Numbered from the stretch's first letter, positions 7,469 through 16,248 are shown. The stretch: DNA of 33,999 bases from an uncultured Ruminococcus sp. (GCA_905233145.1 CAJODI010000011.1:1-33999); one strand, 5' to 3'. Program-made: numbers and translations. The notes: generated by a model from the letters alone, not told the origin.

Positions 7469-8563
7469 TTATACGTTGAAGCGGAACAGAACAACGTCTC
7501 CGTCCTTCATGACATATTCCTTGCCCTCGCTGCGAACAAGTCCCTTTTCCTTTGCGGCTGCCATGCTGCCGCAGGCTATAAGGTCGTCGTAGGCGATAAC
7601 CTCGGCGCGAATAAAGCCGCGCTCAAAGTCGGTGTGGATCTTTCCGGCAGCCTGGGGAGCCTTGGTGCCGTTTTTGATCGTCCAGGCTCTTACTTCCTGT
7701 TTGCCGGCAGTGAGATATGATATAAGACCGAGGAGAGAGTAGCATTCCTTGATGAGCCTGTCCAAGCCGCTCTCGTCCAGTCCCATGTCGGCAAGGAACA
7801 TTTCCTTTTCTTCCTTGTCCATTTCAACGATTTCTTCTTCGATCTGGGCGCAAATCGGGAGAACGCCTGAGTTTTCCTCCGCGGCGATTTCCTGAACCCT
7901 TTTGTAGCCCTCGTTGCTTTCGATCCCGTTTGAAAAATCATCCTCGCTCATATTCGCGGCGTAAATAACCGGCTTGTTAGTCAGAAGAGCGACCTCTGAC
8001 AGCAATGCCTTTTCGTCGTCGTCACACTCAACGCTTCTTGCGGGCTTGCCCTCTTCAAGAGCTGCGAGCACGCGCTCATAAAACTCAATATCCTTTTGAT
8101 ATTTTTTGTCGCCCTTGAGCATCTTTTTGGTTTTGTCGATCCTGCGCTCCATCATTTCAACGTCCGACAAAATCAGCTCCAGGTTGATCGTCTCAATATC
8201 ACGCGCAGGGTCAATGCTGCCCTCAACGTGGATGATGTCGTCGTTCTCAAAGCAGCGAACAACGTGAACGATCGCGTCACATTCGCGGATGTTTGAGAGA
8301 AACTTGTTGCCCAAGCCCTCGCCCTTTGACGCGCCCTTAACCAAGCCGGCAATATCTACAAACTCAATCGAAGCAGGTGTGTATTTGTCCGGGTCGTACA
8401 TCTCGGCAAGCTTGTCAAGCCGCTTGTCCGGAACGGCAACAACGCCGACGTTTGGCTCGATCGTGCAAAACGGATAGTTCGCGCTCTGCGCCCCGGCGTT
8501 TGTAATAGCATTAAAAAGCGTGCTTTTTCCAACGTTTGGAAGTCCGACTATACCTAATTTCAT
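7469..8563 (-). CDS. ychF: redox-regulated ATPase / GTP-binding protein YchF
   Basis: 364 aa, standard length for YchF/OLA1, an Obg-family P-loop protein that binds the ribosome and hydrolyses ATP in preference to GTP. Walker A GLPNVGKST at residues 7-15, the FVDIAGLVKGASKGEGLGN switch II region, the NMSE motif in place of the NKxD guanine specificity motif, and a C-terminal TGS domain (LTAGKQEVRAWTIKNGTKAPQAAG, ending GDVVLFRFNV) are all visible. Start ATG at 8563 has an AGGAGAA site upstream on the minus strand. Monocistronic housekeeping gene with its own promoter and terminator. Confidence 0.97.
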   Translation of the reverse strand: MKLGIVGLPNVGKSTLFNAITNAGAQSANYPFCTIEPNVGVVAVPDKRLDKLAEMYDPDKYTPASIEFVDIAGLVKGASKGEGLGNKFLSNIRECDAIVHVVRCFENDDIIHVEGSIDPARDIETINLELILSDVEMMERRIDKTKKMLKGDKKYQKDIEFYERVLAALEEGKPARSVECDDDEKALLSEVALLTNKPVIYAANMSEDDFSNGIESNEGYKRVQEIAAEENSGVLPICAQIEEEIVEMDKEEKEMFLADMGLDESGLDRLIKECYSLLGLISYLTAGKQEVRAWTIKNGTKAPQAAGKIHTDFERGFIRAEVIAYDDLIACGSMAAAKEKGLVRSEGKEYVMKDGDVVLFRFNV

Positions 8564-8600
8564 GTATTCTCACTTCTCCTTATTCAGCTCGTTTCAGATT

Positions 8601-8629
8601 ATTATAACACAACACGGAACAAATCTCAA
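8601..8629 (-). promoter_or_regulatory. sigma-A promoter of ychF
   Basis: On the minus strand TTGAGA (8624-8629), 17-bp spacer, TATAAT (8601-8606). Confidence 0.7.
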
Positions 8630-8814
8630 CTGTATTTGGTATGAAAAATAATGAAGGGGCAAGCAAAATGATTTAGCAAGATAAGATCCGACCTTAAACT
8701 TGCGTGGAATATGACGTAAGTTTGAGATATTTGAGATGCAAATCTTTTTTTCAGTGAATTTGCATATAAATATACAAGTTCTCTCGATAATTTAACTATA
8801 TATGGGAGGTTTTT

Positions 8815-8856
8815 ATGCCTTTTTTCGTGTTTTTTTTTAAAATAGTTATGATATAG
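8815..8856 (+). CDS. possible 13-codon leader peptide, Phe-rich
   Basis: A GGGAGG site at 8804-8809 precedes ATG at 8815; the frame reads MPFFVFFFKIVMI and stops at TAG 8854-8856. This is too short to judge by coding signal. It lies upstream of the 56-aa ORF and the NACHT gene and may be a leader peptide or chance. The rest of 8630-8890 is AT-rich with no other feature I can support. Confidence 0.2.
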   Translation: MPFFVFFFKIVMI

Positions 8857-8890
8857 TTTATCTATATTTAGGAGGAAAAATAGGAGAAAA

Positions 8891-9061
8891 ATGATTGAAA
8901 GATATTATAAAATTGAAAAGATTATAAGAGATTGGTTTAGTTTTAAGTGTGATTTGGGTATAAATGATATTATGCCTGAGGTTGTTTTTTTGTTTGAACA
9001 AAATAAAGAACTTAGAAAAAGAATTGCTGATTTAAAAGAGGAGAAAAACATTGAAAAATAA
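8891..9061 (+). CDS. small ORF (56 aa) upstream of the NACHT gene
   Basis: A 56-codon frame, starting MIERYYKIEKIIRDW and ending in a charged helix (NKELRKRIADLKEEKNIEK), with a strong SD run GGAGGAAAAATAGGAG just before the ATG. It ends 51 bp before the NACHT gene, in the same AT-rich codon style, and is likely co-transcribed. No family is recognised. The charged C-terminal part could be a short coiled coil. As a partner of the NACHT protein it could be a regulator, a trigger or an antitoxin-like factor; this is speculation from position alone. Confidence 0.5.
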   Translation: MIERYYKIEKIIRDWFSFKCDLGINDIMPEVVFLFEQNKELRKRIADLKEEKNIEK

Positions 9062-9112
9062 TAGTTTATATATTATAATAAATCTAAAATTAATTATAAA
9101 GGGGTTTATTTT

Positions 9113-10936
9113 ATGTTGGATGAAACCTTTGTAAAAGAAAGATTAGCAAAAACAGTAGATAATAGTATTGAGATAGCATTTAAGTATTTATCAGGCAAAG
9201 TTAAGGATTTCAATGAAAAATCAAAAATTGATTTGGGAATTTCATTTGTTGACTATTTAAATAATTCCTTTGAAAAATACAGCAAAATAAAAACTATATT
9301 ATATAAGAATCAACCAAAGTATTTATATGATTTTTTTGAATGTTGTAATTTGAAATTGGATAGAGAAATTGTGAATTGTCAAAGTGTTGAGAGTATAATA
9401 AGCATTTCGAGATTTAGCATTATTGTAGGGTTAGGTGGAATGGGAAAATCTACATTAATGAAGCATTTTTTTCTTGATACGATAGAAAAAAACATATGTA
9501 TTCCTTTGTTTATTGAATTACGTAATTATGATAATTCTACTAATCTTTTAGACTATTGCTATAATTCAATTAAAGTGTTAGGCTTCCGTTCTGATATTAA
9601 ATATTTTAAATACGCATTAGAAAGTGGTATATTCTTATTCTTATTAGACGGATATGATGAGATTAAAGATGAACTGAGAGCAAAATTTCGCATAGAATTG
9701 TTTGAGTTAAGTGACGAATATAATAAGAATGCTTTCATTATTTCTTCAAGACCGTGTGATACTTTTATTGGCTGGACAAGGTTTTCTGTTTTTAAAACAC
9801 AACCATTATCAAAATCTCAAGCGATAAATCTAATTAATAAAATAGACTATGATAAAGATACAAAAGATAACTTTATACGAGAATTAAATAAAAAACTATA
9901 TTATGATCATCAATCTTTTGCTTCAAATCCATTATTATTAAATATCTTATTGTTGACATATGATGAATATGCAAAGATACCAGAAAAGTTGCATATTTTC
10001 TATTCAAAAGCATTTGATACAATGTATTCCATTCATGATGCGACGAAACCGGGAGGCGGATATAAAAGAGATTTAAAAAGTAAACTTCCTTCAGATAGTT
10101 TTATTAAAGTTTTCTCAAAATTTTGCTTTATTACATATGTTCATGAACAAATATCTTTTGATAAACATGATATTCTTACAATTATTGATGAATCAAGCAA
10201 AAAGATAGTTGAAGTTAAAGCTGATGATTTTCTTGATGATTTGCAAAATGCAGTTTGTCTAATATATCTTGACGGATTAAAATATATTTTTACTCACCGC
10301 TCTTTTCAAGAATATTTTTCCGCTATATATTTGCGTGATTTAAATGATGACTCACAACAAATAGTTTGTCAAAGATTGCTAAAAAAGAATTTAATATCTA
10401 TTCATTCTGACTCGGTATTCAGTATGTTATGGGATATGAATACAGAAAGATTTAATAGGAATGTAGTATTACCAACGCTAAAAGAAATTAAGGATAATAA
10501 GCCAATTGCGGCTGATGAATTGCATAGTTTTTTCTATTATTTGGTAGATTATATTGAATTAATTCCAGAAAAATATGATGAAAAAAGATTTGATGATGTT
10601 TTTGAAAAAAGAATGGTTTTATTTCCTGAAAGAGGTTTGATGATAGCTGTAAAGTTTAATGAAAATATTAATTATAACTTTATCATTTTTCTTGCAAAAA
10701 AATATATGAAAATTAAATCAAGCACAATTAATTTGGGAAAACTTTTTTCAAATTATATTAATAAAACAATTGATGCTAATTTGCTCCGAAAAGACAATGC
10801 ATTGTTTAGTAGTATTATTTCTGAGACAAAAATTGGAAAGATTGTAAAAAATATCTCAAAACTGTATGATGAAGTTAGCAAAGAGGAATTGGAAGCTGAT
10901 TTAGAATTAAAAAAACTATTAGATATTATTGAATAA
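9113..10936 (+). CDS. NACHT-domain NTPase (STAND), probable anti-phage protein
   Basis: 607 aa. Residues ~100-270 form a NACHT P-loop NTPase: Walker A GLGGMGKST (106-114), Walker B FLFLLDGYDE (174-183) with the NACHT-type acidic residues, and the sensor IISSRP (209-214). Near 395-409, FTHRSFQEYFSAIYL matches the motif that closes the winged-helix part of NACHT/NLR proteins. The N-terminal ~95 residues are helical with no known effector domain; the C-terminal ~200 residues are also helical, with no leucine-rich or TPR repeats. Bacterial NACHT proteins of this kind are known phage-defence NLR homologues. The SD AAAGGGG at 9098-9104 sets the start. The region is far richer in A/T than both flanks, which suggests transfer. 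The missing effector is the odd point: the short C-terminal or N-terminal helical regions, or the 56-aa neighbour, may supply it. Confidence 0.85.
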   Translation: MLDETFVKERLAKTVDNSIEIAFKYLSGKVKDFNEKSKIDLGISFVDYLNNSFEKYSKIKTILYKNQPKYLYDFFECCNLKLDREIVNCQSVESIISISRFSIIVGLGGMGKSTLMKHFFLDTIEKNICIPLFIELRNYDNSTNLLDYCYNSIKVLGFRSDIKYFKYALESGIFLFLLDGYDEIKDELRAKFRIELFELSDEYNKNAFIISSRPCDTFIGWTRFSVFKTQPLSKSQAINLINKIDYDKDTKDNFIRELNKKLYYDHQSFASNPLLLNILLLTYDEYAKIPEKLHIFYSKAFDTMYSIHDATKPGGGYKRDLKSKLPSDSFIKVFSKFCFITYVHEQISFDKHDILTIIDESSKKIVEVKADDFLDDLQNAVCLIYLDGLKYIFTHRSFQEYFSAIYLRDLNDDSQQIVCQRLLKKNLISIHSDSVFSMLWDMNTERFNRNVVLPTLKEIKDNKPIAADELHSFFYYLVDYIELIPEKYDEKRFDDVFEKRMVLFPERGLMIAVKFNENINYNFIIFLAKKYMKIKSSTINLGKLFSNYINKTIDANLLRKDNALFSSIISETKIGKIVKNISKLYDEVSKEELEADLELKKLLDIIE

Positions 10937-10983
10937 TTTTAATATAGTATCATTAATACAGATTATATTTTGGGGTGATGGTT

Positions 10984-11370
10984 TTGGAAAAGCTTTCTCT
11001 AACAAAAAAGCTCAGGGTCGAGGAGGAAAACCTTGCCTGCGCAATGGGCAGCGGCAGTCTTATGGTACTTGCAACGCCTGCCGTGGTCGCGCTTATGGAA
11101 AACGCCGCGGCGGAGCTTGCGCAGAATATTCTCGGCAACGACGAGCTTACTACGGTGGGCACGATGATTTCGATTGAGCACATCAGTCCCACTCCTATCG
11201 GCGCGGAGATCAGCGCGACCGCCGTGCTGACCGAGAACAACGGCAGAGCGTTTTGCTTTGACGTTTCAGCCTCGGACCCCTGCGGTGAGATCGCTCACGG
11301 AACGCACACAAGGGTGAGCGTGAACGCTGAAAAATTCCAGGCAAAGGCGGACGGTAAGCTTTATGGCTAA
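10984..11370 (+). CDS. FlK-type (fluoroacetyl-CoA-like) hotdog thioesterase
   Basis: About 128 aa, a single hotdog domain similar to fluoroacetyl-CoA thioesterase FlK. Visible: the TPAVVALMENAA helix with Thr and Glu of the catalytic set, the IEHISPTPIG segment with the catalytic His, and a C-terminal GTHTRVSVNAEKF strand typical of FlK relatives. The true acyl-CoA substrate is unknown; in gut bacteria it probably clears small acyl-CoAs. Start choice: GGGGTGAT at 10972-10979 is well spaced for TTG at 10984; ATG at 10978 overlaps that SD and is the alternative. Its last codons overlap the next gene by 8 nt, so the two are coupled. Confidence 0.75.
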   Translation: MEKLSLTKKLRVEEENLACAMGSGSLMVLATPAVVALMENAAAELAQNILGNDELTTVGTMISIEHISPTPIGAEISATAVLTENNGRAFCFDVSASDPCGEIAHGTHTRVSVNAEKFQAKADGKLYG

Positions 11371-12022
11371 GTATAAATACATTCTTTTTGACCTTGACGG
11401 CACGGTGAGCGAGAGTGCGGAGGGTATCAGAAAATCGCTTGAATACGCGATAAACACACTCGGCGCAAAAATGCCGGATCTTGACGACTACACGCTCTAT
11501 ATCGGTCCTCCGCTGATAGACACCTTTATCAGGCTGGTGAGGCTTGATCCCGAGACCGCCGAGCGCGGAGCCGAGCTGTACAGAGAATATTATAATGAAA
11601 AAGGAAAATTTTTGAACCGCGCCTATGACGGAATAAAAGAGGTCTTAACGGCTTTGAAGGCAGAGGGCGCGAAAACCGCGCTTTGCACCTCCAAATACGA
11701 AGGCTTTGCGGTTGAAATCATTGACATTCTGGGACTTGCAAATTGCTTTGACGCCGTGTGCGGCTCTAATCTGGACGGCAGCCGCAAGGATAAAAAGGAT
11801 ATGATCCCCTATGCTGTTGAGTCATTGGGAGGAAGCATGGAGCAGGACCGCAAAAGCGTTGTTATGCTGGGAGACACTTGGTTTGACGCAAAGGGCGCGA
11901 GGCTTTGCGGAGTTGATTTTATCGGCGTTGAATACGGCTATGGCGAGGTTGAGCCGATGAAGCGCGAGGGAGCGGTCGCTTTTGCGGAAAAGCCTTTGGA
12001 TATTTTGCCCTTGCTTGTCTGA
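11363..12022 (+). CDS. HAD-family phosphatase (phosphoglycolate phosphatase-like)
   Basis: 219 aa, class IA haloacid dehalogenase-like hydrolase. Motif I DLDGTVSES (residues 9-17) holds the nucleophile Asp and acid/base Asp; motif II is the CTSK region; the Lys of motif III lies in GSRKDKKDM; motif IV is MLGDTWFDAKGA. A helical cap domain sits between motif I and II. Such proteins dephosphorylate small phospho-metabolites (phosphoglycolate, nucleotides, sugar phosphates); the substrate cannot be told. Translationally coupled to the thioesterase upstream (overlap of 8 nt). Confidence 0.88.
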   Translation: MAKYKYILFDLDGTVSESAEGIRKSLEYAINTLGAKMPDLDDYTLYIGPPLIDTFIRLVRLDPETAERGAELYREYYNEKGKFLNRAYDGIKEVLTALKAEGAKTALCTSKYEGFAVEIIDILGLANCFDAVCGSNLDGSRKDKKDMIPYAVESLGGSMEQDRKSVVMLGDTWFDAKGARLCGVDFIGVEYGYGEVEPMKREGAVAFAEKPLDILPLLV

Positions 12023-12090
12023 CATATTTTTTATTCCTCAGGCATAAAATCTACCGATAAACGCTTTTGGCGTGTAATTTGGGTGAGCTT

Positions 12091-12570
12091 ATGTTTGCTG
12101 TGAAAAAAAGTTTTATTATATTAATTACGGCAGTTTTGCTGATTGTTGCCGCTTTGATTGCAGTGCTTTTCGCGACTCACAGCGAAAAATCCCCGGGCGC
12201 GGAAGAGCTTGCTCAAATCGGCAGGGGAGAGGCTTTCGCTGTTCCTGACGACACGGCGGCAGTGTGCCGGGATTTTTTGTCAAAACACGGAATTACCGCG
12301 GATTTTGACAACGCGACGGATGAATATGTCGTTATACCGACCAAGTTTAATGCTATATATAAAAAGTATAATGAGCTGCAAGATGAAAACGGACTGGACC
12401 TTAGCCCGTACATGGGCGAATGCGCCGAAAAGGTGACAGCAGAGCTTTTGAACAGCGACGTGCGGTATGCTGTTTTGCTTGTTGCCAAGGATAAGGTAAT
12501 CGGCGCGCATATTACAAACGGAGAATACGGCGATGAAAATTTGTCGCTGAAGGATTATGGAAAGACTTGA
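12091..12570 (+). CDS. DUF4830-type membrane-anchored protein
   Basis: 159 aa. One N-terminal membrane segment (residues ~8-29, FIILITAVLLIVAALIAVLF) is followed by an exported domain that matches the DUF4830 pattern: EYVVIPTKFNAIYKKYNELQ, then GLDLSPYMG, ending with a KDKVIGAHI strand. The family has no known function. Start at ATG 12091 follows GGGTGA; an upstream TTG at 12067 would only add a poorly supported extension. It overlaps the pseudouridine synthase gene by 14 nt, so it belongs to the same transcript. Confidence 0.7.
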   Translation: MFAVKKSFIILITAVLLIVAALIAVLFATHSEKSPGAEELAQIGRGEAFAVPDDTAAVCRDFLSKHGITADFDNATDEYVVIPTKFNAIYKKYNELQDENGLDLSPYMGECAEKVTAELLNSDVRYAVLLVAKDKVIGAHITNGEYGDENLSLKDYGKT

Positions 12571-13270
12571 CAAAAGCCTGGCTTCTCAGGGGCTGGGCAG
12601 CCGAAAAGAGGTTCATGCTCTGATAAAGAGCGGCCGTGTGACGGTTGACGGTGAGATCTGCAAAAAGCCTGAGCAAAAGCTTGACGCGGAAAAAGCCGAG
12701 ATCTGCGTGGACGGCAAGCAAATCGGCACGGACAAATACATATATATAATGATGAATAAGCCTGCCGGGGTAGTTTGCGCAACAAAAGACAACACAGACA
12801 AGACGGTGCTCGACATTTTGCCGCCTGAATTTAGGCGCAGAGGATTGTTTCCCGCCGGAAGGCTTGACAAGGATACCGAGGGGCTGCTGATTATTACCAA
12901 CGACGGTGATTTTGCCCACAAAATGCTTTCGCCGAAAAAGCATGTGGACAAGCAGTATGTCGCAGAGCTTGACGGAGAAATCACCGATTCCATGATAAAA
13001 AGCTTTGAAAACGGCATTGTTTTTGCTGACGGAACAAAATGCCTGCCGGCAAAGCTTGAGAGGATTGACAAATGTAAAGCAAAGGTGACAATTTGTGAGG
13101 GGAAATACCATCAGGTCAAAAAAATGTTTCTATCTTGCTCCGTGAAAGTTGTGCACCTTCAACGAATATCAATAGGAAATTTGTATTTGGATAGCAATTT
13201 GCCCACAGGAAGCTGTAAAAAACTGACAAAATTAGACAAAGAGCTGATTTTTATGGGCAAAATATACTAA
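12557..13270 (+). CDS. 16S rRNA-type pseudouridine synthase (RsuA/RluB/E/F family)
   Basis: 237 aa. The N-terminal ~60 residues are an S4 RNA-binding domain (MERLDKSLASQGLGSRKEV, then SGRVTVDGE). The catalytic domain contains FPAGRLDKDTEGLLIITNDG with the catalytic Asp in GRLDKDT, and the LERIDKCKAKVTICEGKYHQVKKM segment typical of the RsuA branch. Length and S4 domain fit RsuA more than RluC/D. It converts a uridine of rRNA to pseudouridine; the exact site is not determined here. Its start lies inside the previous gene, with only 2 nt between AAGGA and ATG, which suggests translational coupling. Confidence 0.9.
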   Translation: MERLDKSLASQGLGSRKEVHALIKSGRVTVDGEICKKPEQKLDAEKAEICVDGKQIGTDKYIYIMMNKPAGVVCATKDNTDKTVLDILPPEFRRRGLFPAGRLDKDTEGLLIITNDGDFAHKMLSPKKHVDKQYVAELDGEITDSMIKSFENGIVFADGTKCLPAKLERIDKCKAKVTICEGKYHQVKKMFLSCSVKVVHLQRISIGNLYLDSNLPTGSCKKLTKLDKELIFMGKIY

Positions 13271-13289
13271 AAATCAAGTTGATTTTTTA
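13271..13289 (+). terminator. weak terminator-like hairpin
   Basis: AAATC (13271-13275) and GATTT (13281-13285) with loop AAGTT, then a T run. A weak 5-bp stem directly after the synthase stop codon. The remaining bases to 13423 are AT-rich and should hold the promoter of the ABC ATPase; I could not fix its boxes. Confidence 0.3.
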
Positions 13290-13423
13290 TTGTGTATCGA
13301 AATTTCATAAATTCGGGAGCAAATATTTAGTTAAAATCGGTATAGTAAAAAAATCTTTGAAGTGGTATATTATTATCACGTAATAAAGCTTGACTTTATT
13401 GGATTATTGGAGGTTTAATTAGT

Positions 13424-14533
13424 ATGGCAAATGTATCATTACAGCATGTGTACAAAATTTATGACGGCGGAGTGGTGGCCGTTACCGATTTCAACCTGGA
13501 AATCGAAGACAAGGAATTTATTATTCTCGTAGGTCCTTCCGGATGCGGAAAATCTACTACACTCAGAATGATTGCCGGTCTCGAGGATATCTCAAAGGGC
13601 GAGCTCTATATTGGCGACAAGCTTGCCAACGACGTGGCTCCAAAGGACAGAGATATCGCGATGGTTTTCCAGAACTATGCGCTTTATCCTCATATGACTG
13701 TTTACGATAATATGGCGTTTGGTCTTAAGCTCAGAAAAATGCCAAAGGAAGAAATTAAACGCAGAGTTGAGGAAGCAGCAAGAATCCTCGGTATCGAGCA
13801 GTATCTTGACAGAAAGCCAAAGGCTTTGTCCGGCGGTCAGAGACAGCGTGTTGCGCTGGGCCGTGCTATCGTTCGTGATCCAAAGGTATTCCTGCTTGAT
13901 GAGCCGCTGTCAAACCTTGACGCAAAGCTGCGTGCTCAGATGCGTACCGAGATTTCAAAGCTTTATCAGAGACTCGGCACAACCTTTATTTACGTAACTC
14001 ATGACCAGACAGAGGCTATGACAATGGGTACAAGAATCGTTGTTATGAAGGACGGCTTCATTCAGCAGGTTGATACTCCTCAGAACCTCTATGATTTGCC
14101 CTGCAATATGTTCGTTGCCGGCTTTATCGGATCCCCTCAGATGAACTTTATCAACGCTACTGTTGGCAAGGACGGTTCAAAATACACTCTTAATTTTGAT
14201 AAATACAAGATTCCGGTACCTGCCGACAAGTGCGAGGGCGGCAAGCTTGATCCTTATGTTGGCAAAGAGGTTGTTTTCGGTATTCGTCCCGAGCATGTTC
14301 ACGACGAGCCCGAAGAGCTTCAAAAATCTCCCTGCAAGCTTCAGGCTAACGTTGACGTTACCGAGCTTATGGGCGCAGAGATTTATCTTTATGTTAATAT
14401 CGGCGGCGTTCCGATCACAGCGAGAGTTGAGCCTACCTCAACCGCACAGCCGGGCGACACGATCGAGATCGCGTTCAACCTTGACAAGCTCCACATCTTT
14501 GACAAGGACACAGAGCAGACGATCACAAACTGA
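13424..14533 (+). CDS. sugar ABC transporter ATPase, MsmX/UgpC/MalK type
   Basis: 369 aa, CUT1-family ATP-binding subunit. Walker A GPSGCGKST (37-45), Q-loop VFQNYALYPHMT (81-92), signature LSGGQRQRVALGRA (135-148), Walker B VFLLDEPLSNLDA (155-167), switch VTHDQTEAMTMG (191-202). Residues ~240-369 are the regulatory TOBE/MalK C-terminal domain. No permease or binding-protein genes are next to it. Such orphan ATPases (MsmX in Bacillus) serve several sugar importers encoded elsewhere; that would fit a starch or oligosaccharide user. GGAGG ends 13 nt upstream of the ATG. Confidence 0.93.
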   Translation: MANVSLQHVYKIYDGGVVAVTDFNLEIEDKEFIILVGPSGCGKSTTLRMIAGLEDISKGELYIGDKLANDVAPKDRDIAMVFQNYALYPHMTVYDNMAFGLKLRKMPKEEIKRRVEEAARILGIEQYLDRKPKALSGGQRQRVALGRAIVRDPKVFLLDEPLSNLDAKLRAQMRTEISKLYQRLGTTFIYVTHDQTEAMTMGTRIVVMKDGFIQQVDTPQNLYDLPCNMFVAGFIGSPQMNFINATVGKDGSKYTLNFDKYKIPVPADKCEGGKLDPYVGKEVVFGIRPEHVHDEPEELQKSPCKLQANVDVTELMGAEIYLYVNIGGVPITARVEPTSTAQPGDTIEIAFNLDKLHIFDKDTEQTITN

Positions 14534-14561
14534 TGCTTTAACTTTAATAATTATAAAAATG

Positions 14562-14588
14562 ACCGCGGTGGTTTTCACCGCGGTTTTT
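14562..14588 (+). terminator. intrinsic terminator
   Basis: ACCGCGGTG (14562-14570), loop GTTTT, CACCGCGGT (14576-14584), then a T run. Closes the ABC ATPase gene. Confidence 0.92.
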
Positions 14589-14855
14589 ATGTTATACCGG
14601 GGCTTGTTTGATAAATAACAAAACACGAGAGATAACGCAACAAATGTTAAATAGTTTTATTATACTAATCTCAGATAATAGTATTAGAGTAAAAAAAATT
14701 AAAAAAATTACAGGTTTGTCACATTATCAACACATTTGCGTGTTATAATAAAAGCCACAAAGGGGAAAACTGCTATTTGTTTTTCGTTTTTAGAAATATA
14801 CACCTGCGGCTTATGCATTTTCTATAAAAAATTACAGGAAATTTGTAAATAGAGG

Positions 14856-14884
14856 TTGATTTTTTTCTCGTTTTTGTGTAATAT
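14856..14884 (+). promoter_or_regulatory. sigma-A promoter of the PucR-type regulator
   Basis: TTGATT (14856-14861), 17-bp spacer, TAATAT (14879-14884), in an otherwise AT-rich 400-bp gap. A further TATAAT occurs at 14743-14748 behind an AACAC/GTGTT inverted repeat, a possible second promoter or operator; nothing else is seen in the gap. Confidence 0.55.
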
Positions 14885-14958
14885 GTATATAAGAAGATTT
14901 GTAACTTGTTTTAACTTACAATTATTTGATTATATGCAGAGAAAAGAGGTTAATTTCT

Positions 14959-16044
14959 ATGTCTAACAGGTTATTTCAGGGCATTGTTCATCAGATGAAG
15001 GATGCTATTGACAGGACAATAGGCGTTATAGACGAAACTTCAGTTGTTATCGCCTGCTCTGAGCTCGGAAAAATCGGAGAGGTCAACGAAAGCGTTAATT
15101 CCGAAACTCTCAGTTCTACCGCACCCTTTGTAATTAACGGATACACCTACAAGTCGTTTGGCAGCAGCGCAAAGTATGACTACGCTGTTTTTGTTCAGGG
15201 AACAGACGAGTATGCTCAAAAATACGCTCAGCTGCTTTCGGTATCTTTTGCCAGCATTAAGCAGTATTACGACGAAAAATACGATCGCTCAAACTTTATT
15301 AAGAACGTTATTCTTGATAACATTCTTCCGGGCGACATTTATCTCAAGGCAAGAGAGCTTCATTTTAACAGCGAGGTTTCGCGCGTTTGCCTTTTGATCA
15401 AGATTATCACAAAGACCGACGTTTCGGCTTATGATATTGTTCAAAATCTTTTCCCCGACAAGACAAAGGATTTTGTAATTAATATCAATGAGGAAGAAAT
15501 CGCGCTTGTCAAGGAGGTCAAGCCCGACACCGACGGCCGCGATCTCGAAAAGCTGGCAAGCTCAATCGCGGACACGCTGTCAAGCGAGTTCTACACCCAC
15601 TGCGTGGTTGGTATAGGTACTACAGTTACCGGAATCAAGGATCTCGCGCGTTCATTTAAGGAAGCGCAGTCTGCGCTTGAGGTTGCAAAGGTTTTTGATA
15701 CAGACCGCACCATAGTAAGCTATGACAACCTCGGTATCGCGAGACTTATCTATCAGCTTCCGACAACGCTGTGCAAGATGTTTCTTAAGGAAGTTTTCAA
15801 GCGCGGCTCAATTGAGAGTCTTGATCAGGAAACACTGTTTACGATCCAGCGTTTCTTTGAGAACAACCTCAACGTTTCGGAAACCTCGCGCAAGCTGTTT
15901 GTTCACCGCAACACGCTGGTTTACAGACTTGAAAAAATCAAGAAGCTGACCGGACTCGACCTGAGAGAATTTGAGGACGCTATCGTGTTTAAGGTAGCTT
16001 TGATGGTCAAGAAATACCTTAACGCCAGCCCGACAAAATTCTGA
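14959..16044 (+). CDS. PucR/CdaR-type transcriptional regulator
   Basis: 361 aa. The C-terminal ~60 residues (FFENNLNVSETSRKLFVHRN and following) are the PucR-type helix-turn-helix; the recognition segment is FVHRNTLVYRLEKI. The middle (about residues 160-270, with HCVVGIGTTVTGIKDLARSF and ALEVAKVF) matches the GGDEF-like fold of the CdaR family. The N-terminal ~130 residues are a possible sensor domain resembling sugar-diacid regulators. Such proteins activate catabolic or transport genes on binding a ligand. It follows the orphan sugar ABC ATPase; a link is plausible but the genes have separate transcription units. Start ATG 14959 is picked because AAAGAGG lies upstream; an earlier in-frame start at 14926 has no SD. 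Confidence 0.85.
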   Translation: MSNRLFQGIVHQMKDAIDRTIGVIDETSVVIACSELGKIGEVNESVNSETLSSTAPFVINGYTYKSFGSSAKYDYAVFVQGTDEYAQKYAQLLSVSFASIKQYYDEKYDRSNFIKNVILDNILPGDIYLKARELHFNSEVSRVCLLIKIITKTDVSAYDIVQNLFPDKTKDFVININEEEIALVKEVKPDTDGRDLEKLASSIADTLSSEFYTHCVVGIGTTVTGIKDLARSFKEAQSALEVAKVFDTDRTIVSYDNLGIARLIYQLPTTLCKMFLKEVFKRGSIESLDQETLFTIQRFFENNLNVSETSRKLFVHRNTLVYRLEKIKKLTGLDLREFEDAIVFKVALMVKKYLNASPTKF

Positions 16045-16061
16045 TAAATTATAAATATCGT

Positions 16062-16105
16062 TCCTGAACACAAAAACAAAATATTTGTGTTCAGGACGTT
16101 ATTTT
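16062..16105 (+). terminator. intrinsic terminator
   Basis: Perfect 13-bp stem TCCTGAACACAAA (16062-16074) and TTTGTGTTCAGGA (16084-16096), loop of 9, then CGTTATTTTC. Closes the PucR-type gene. Confidence 0.8.
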
Positions 16106-16129
16106 CTGTAGAGCAAATTTTTCGGCATA

Positions 16130-16215
16130 CGCTCTGCTTGCATATTATTTTGTCAGCTTGCCCAAAAGCTTCGGCAGGGCTTTGTAACAGCTTTCCGTGA
16201 TTTTGCTCGGACTGA
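16130..16215. repeat. MITE-like dispersed repeat, internal remnant
   Basis: CTCTGCTTGCATATTATTTT, then GTCAGCTTGCCCAAAAG and ACAGCTTTCCGTGATTTTG, matches the interior of copy C and, in reverse, the extra stretch of copy A. The terminal GGCAACACC motif is missing. It lies just upstream of ftsE. Confidence 0.45.
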
Positions 16216-16248
16216 CGAAAAAATCTGACGAAAAACTAAGGTGAAATT

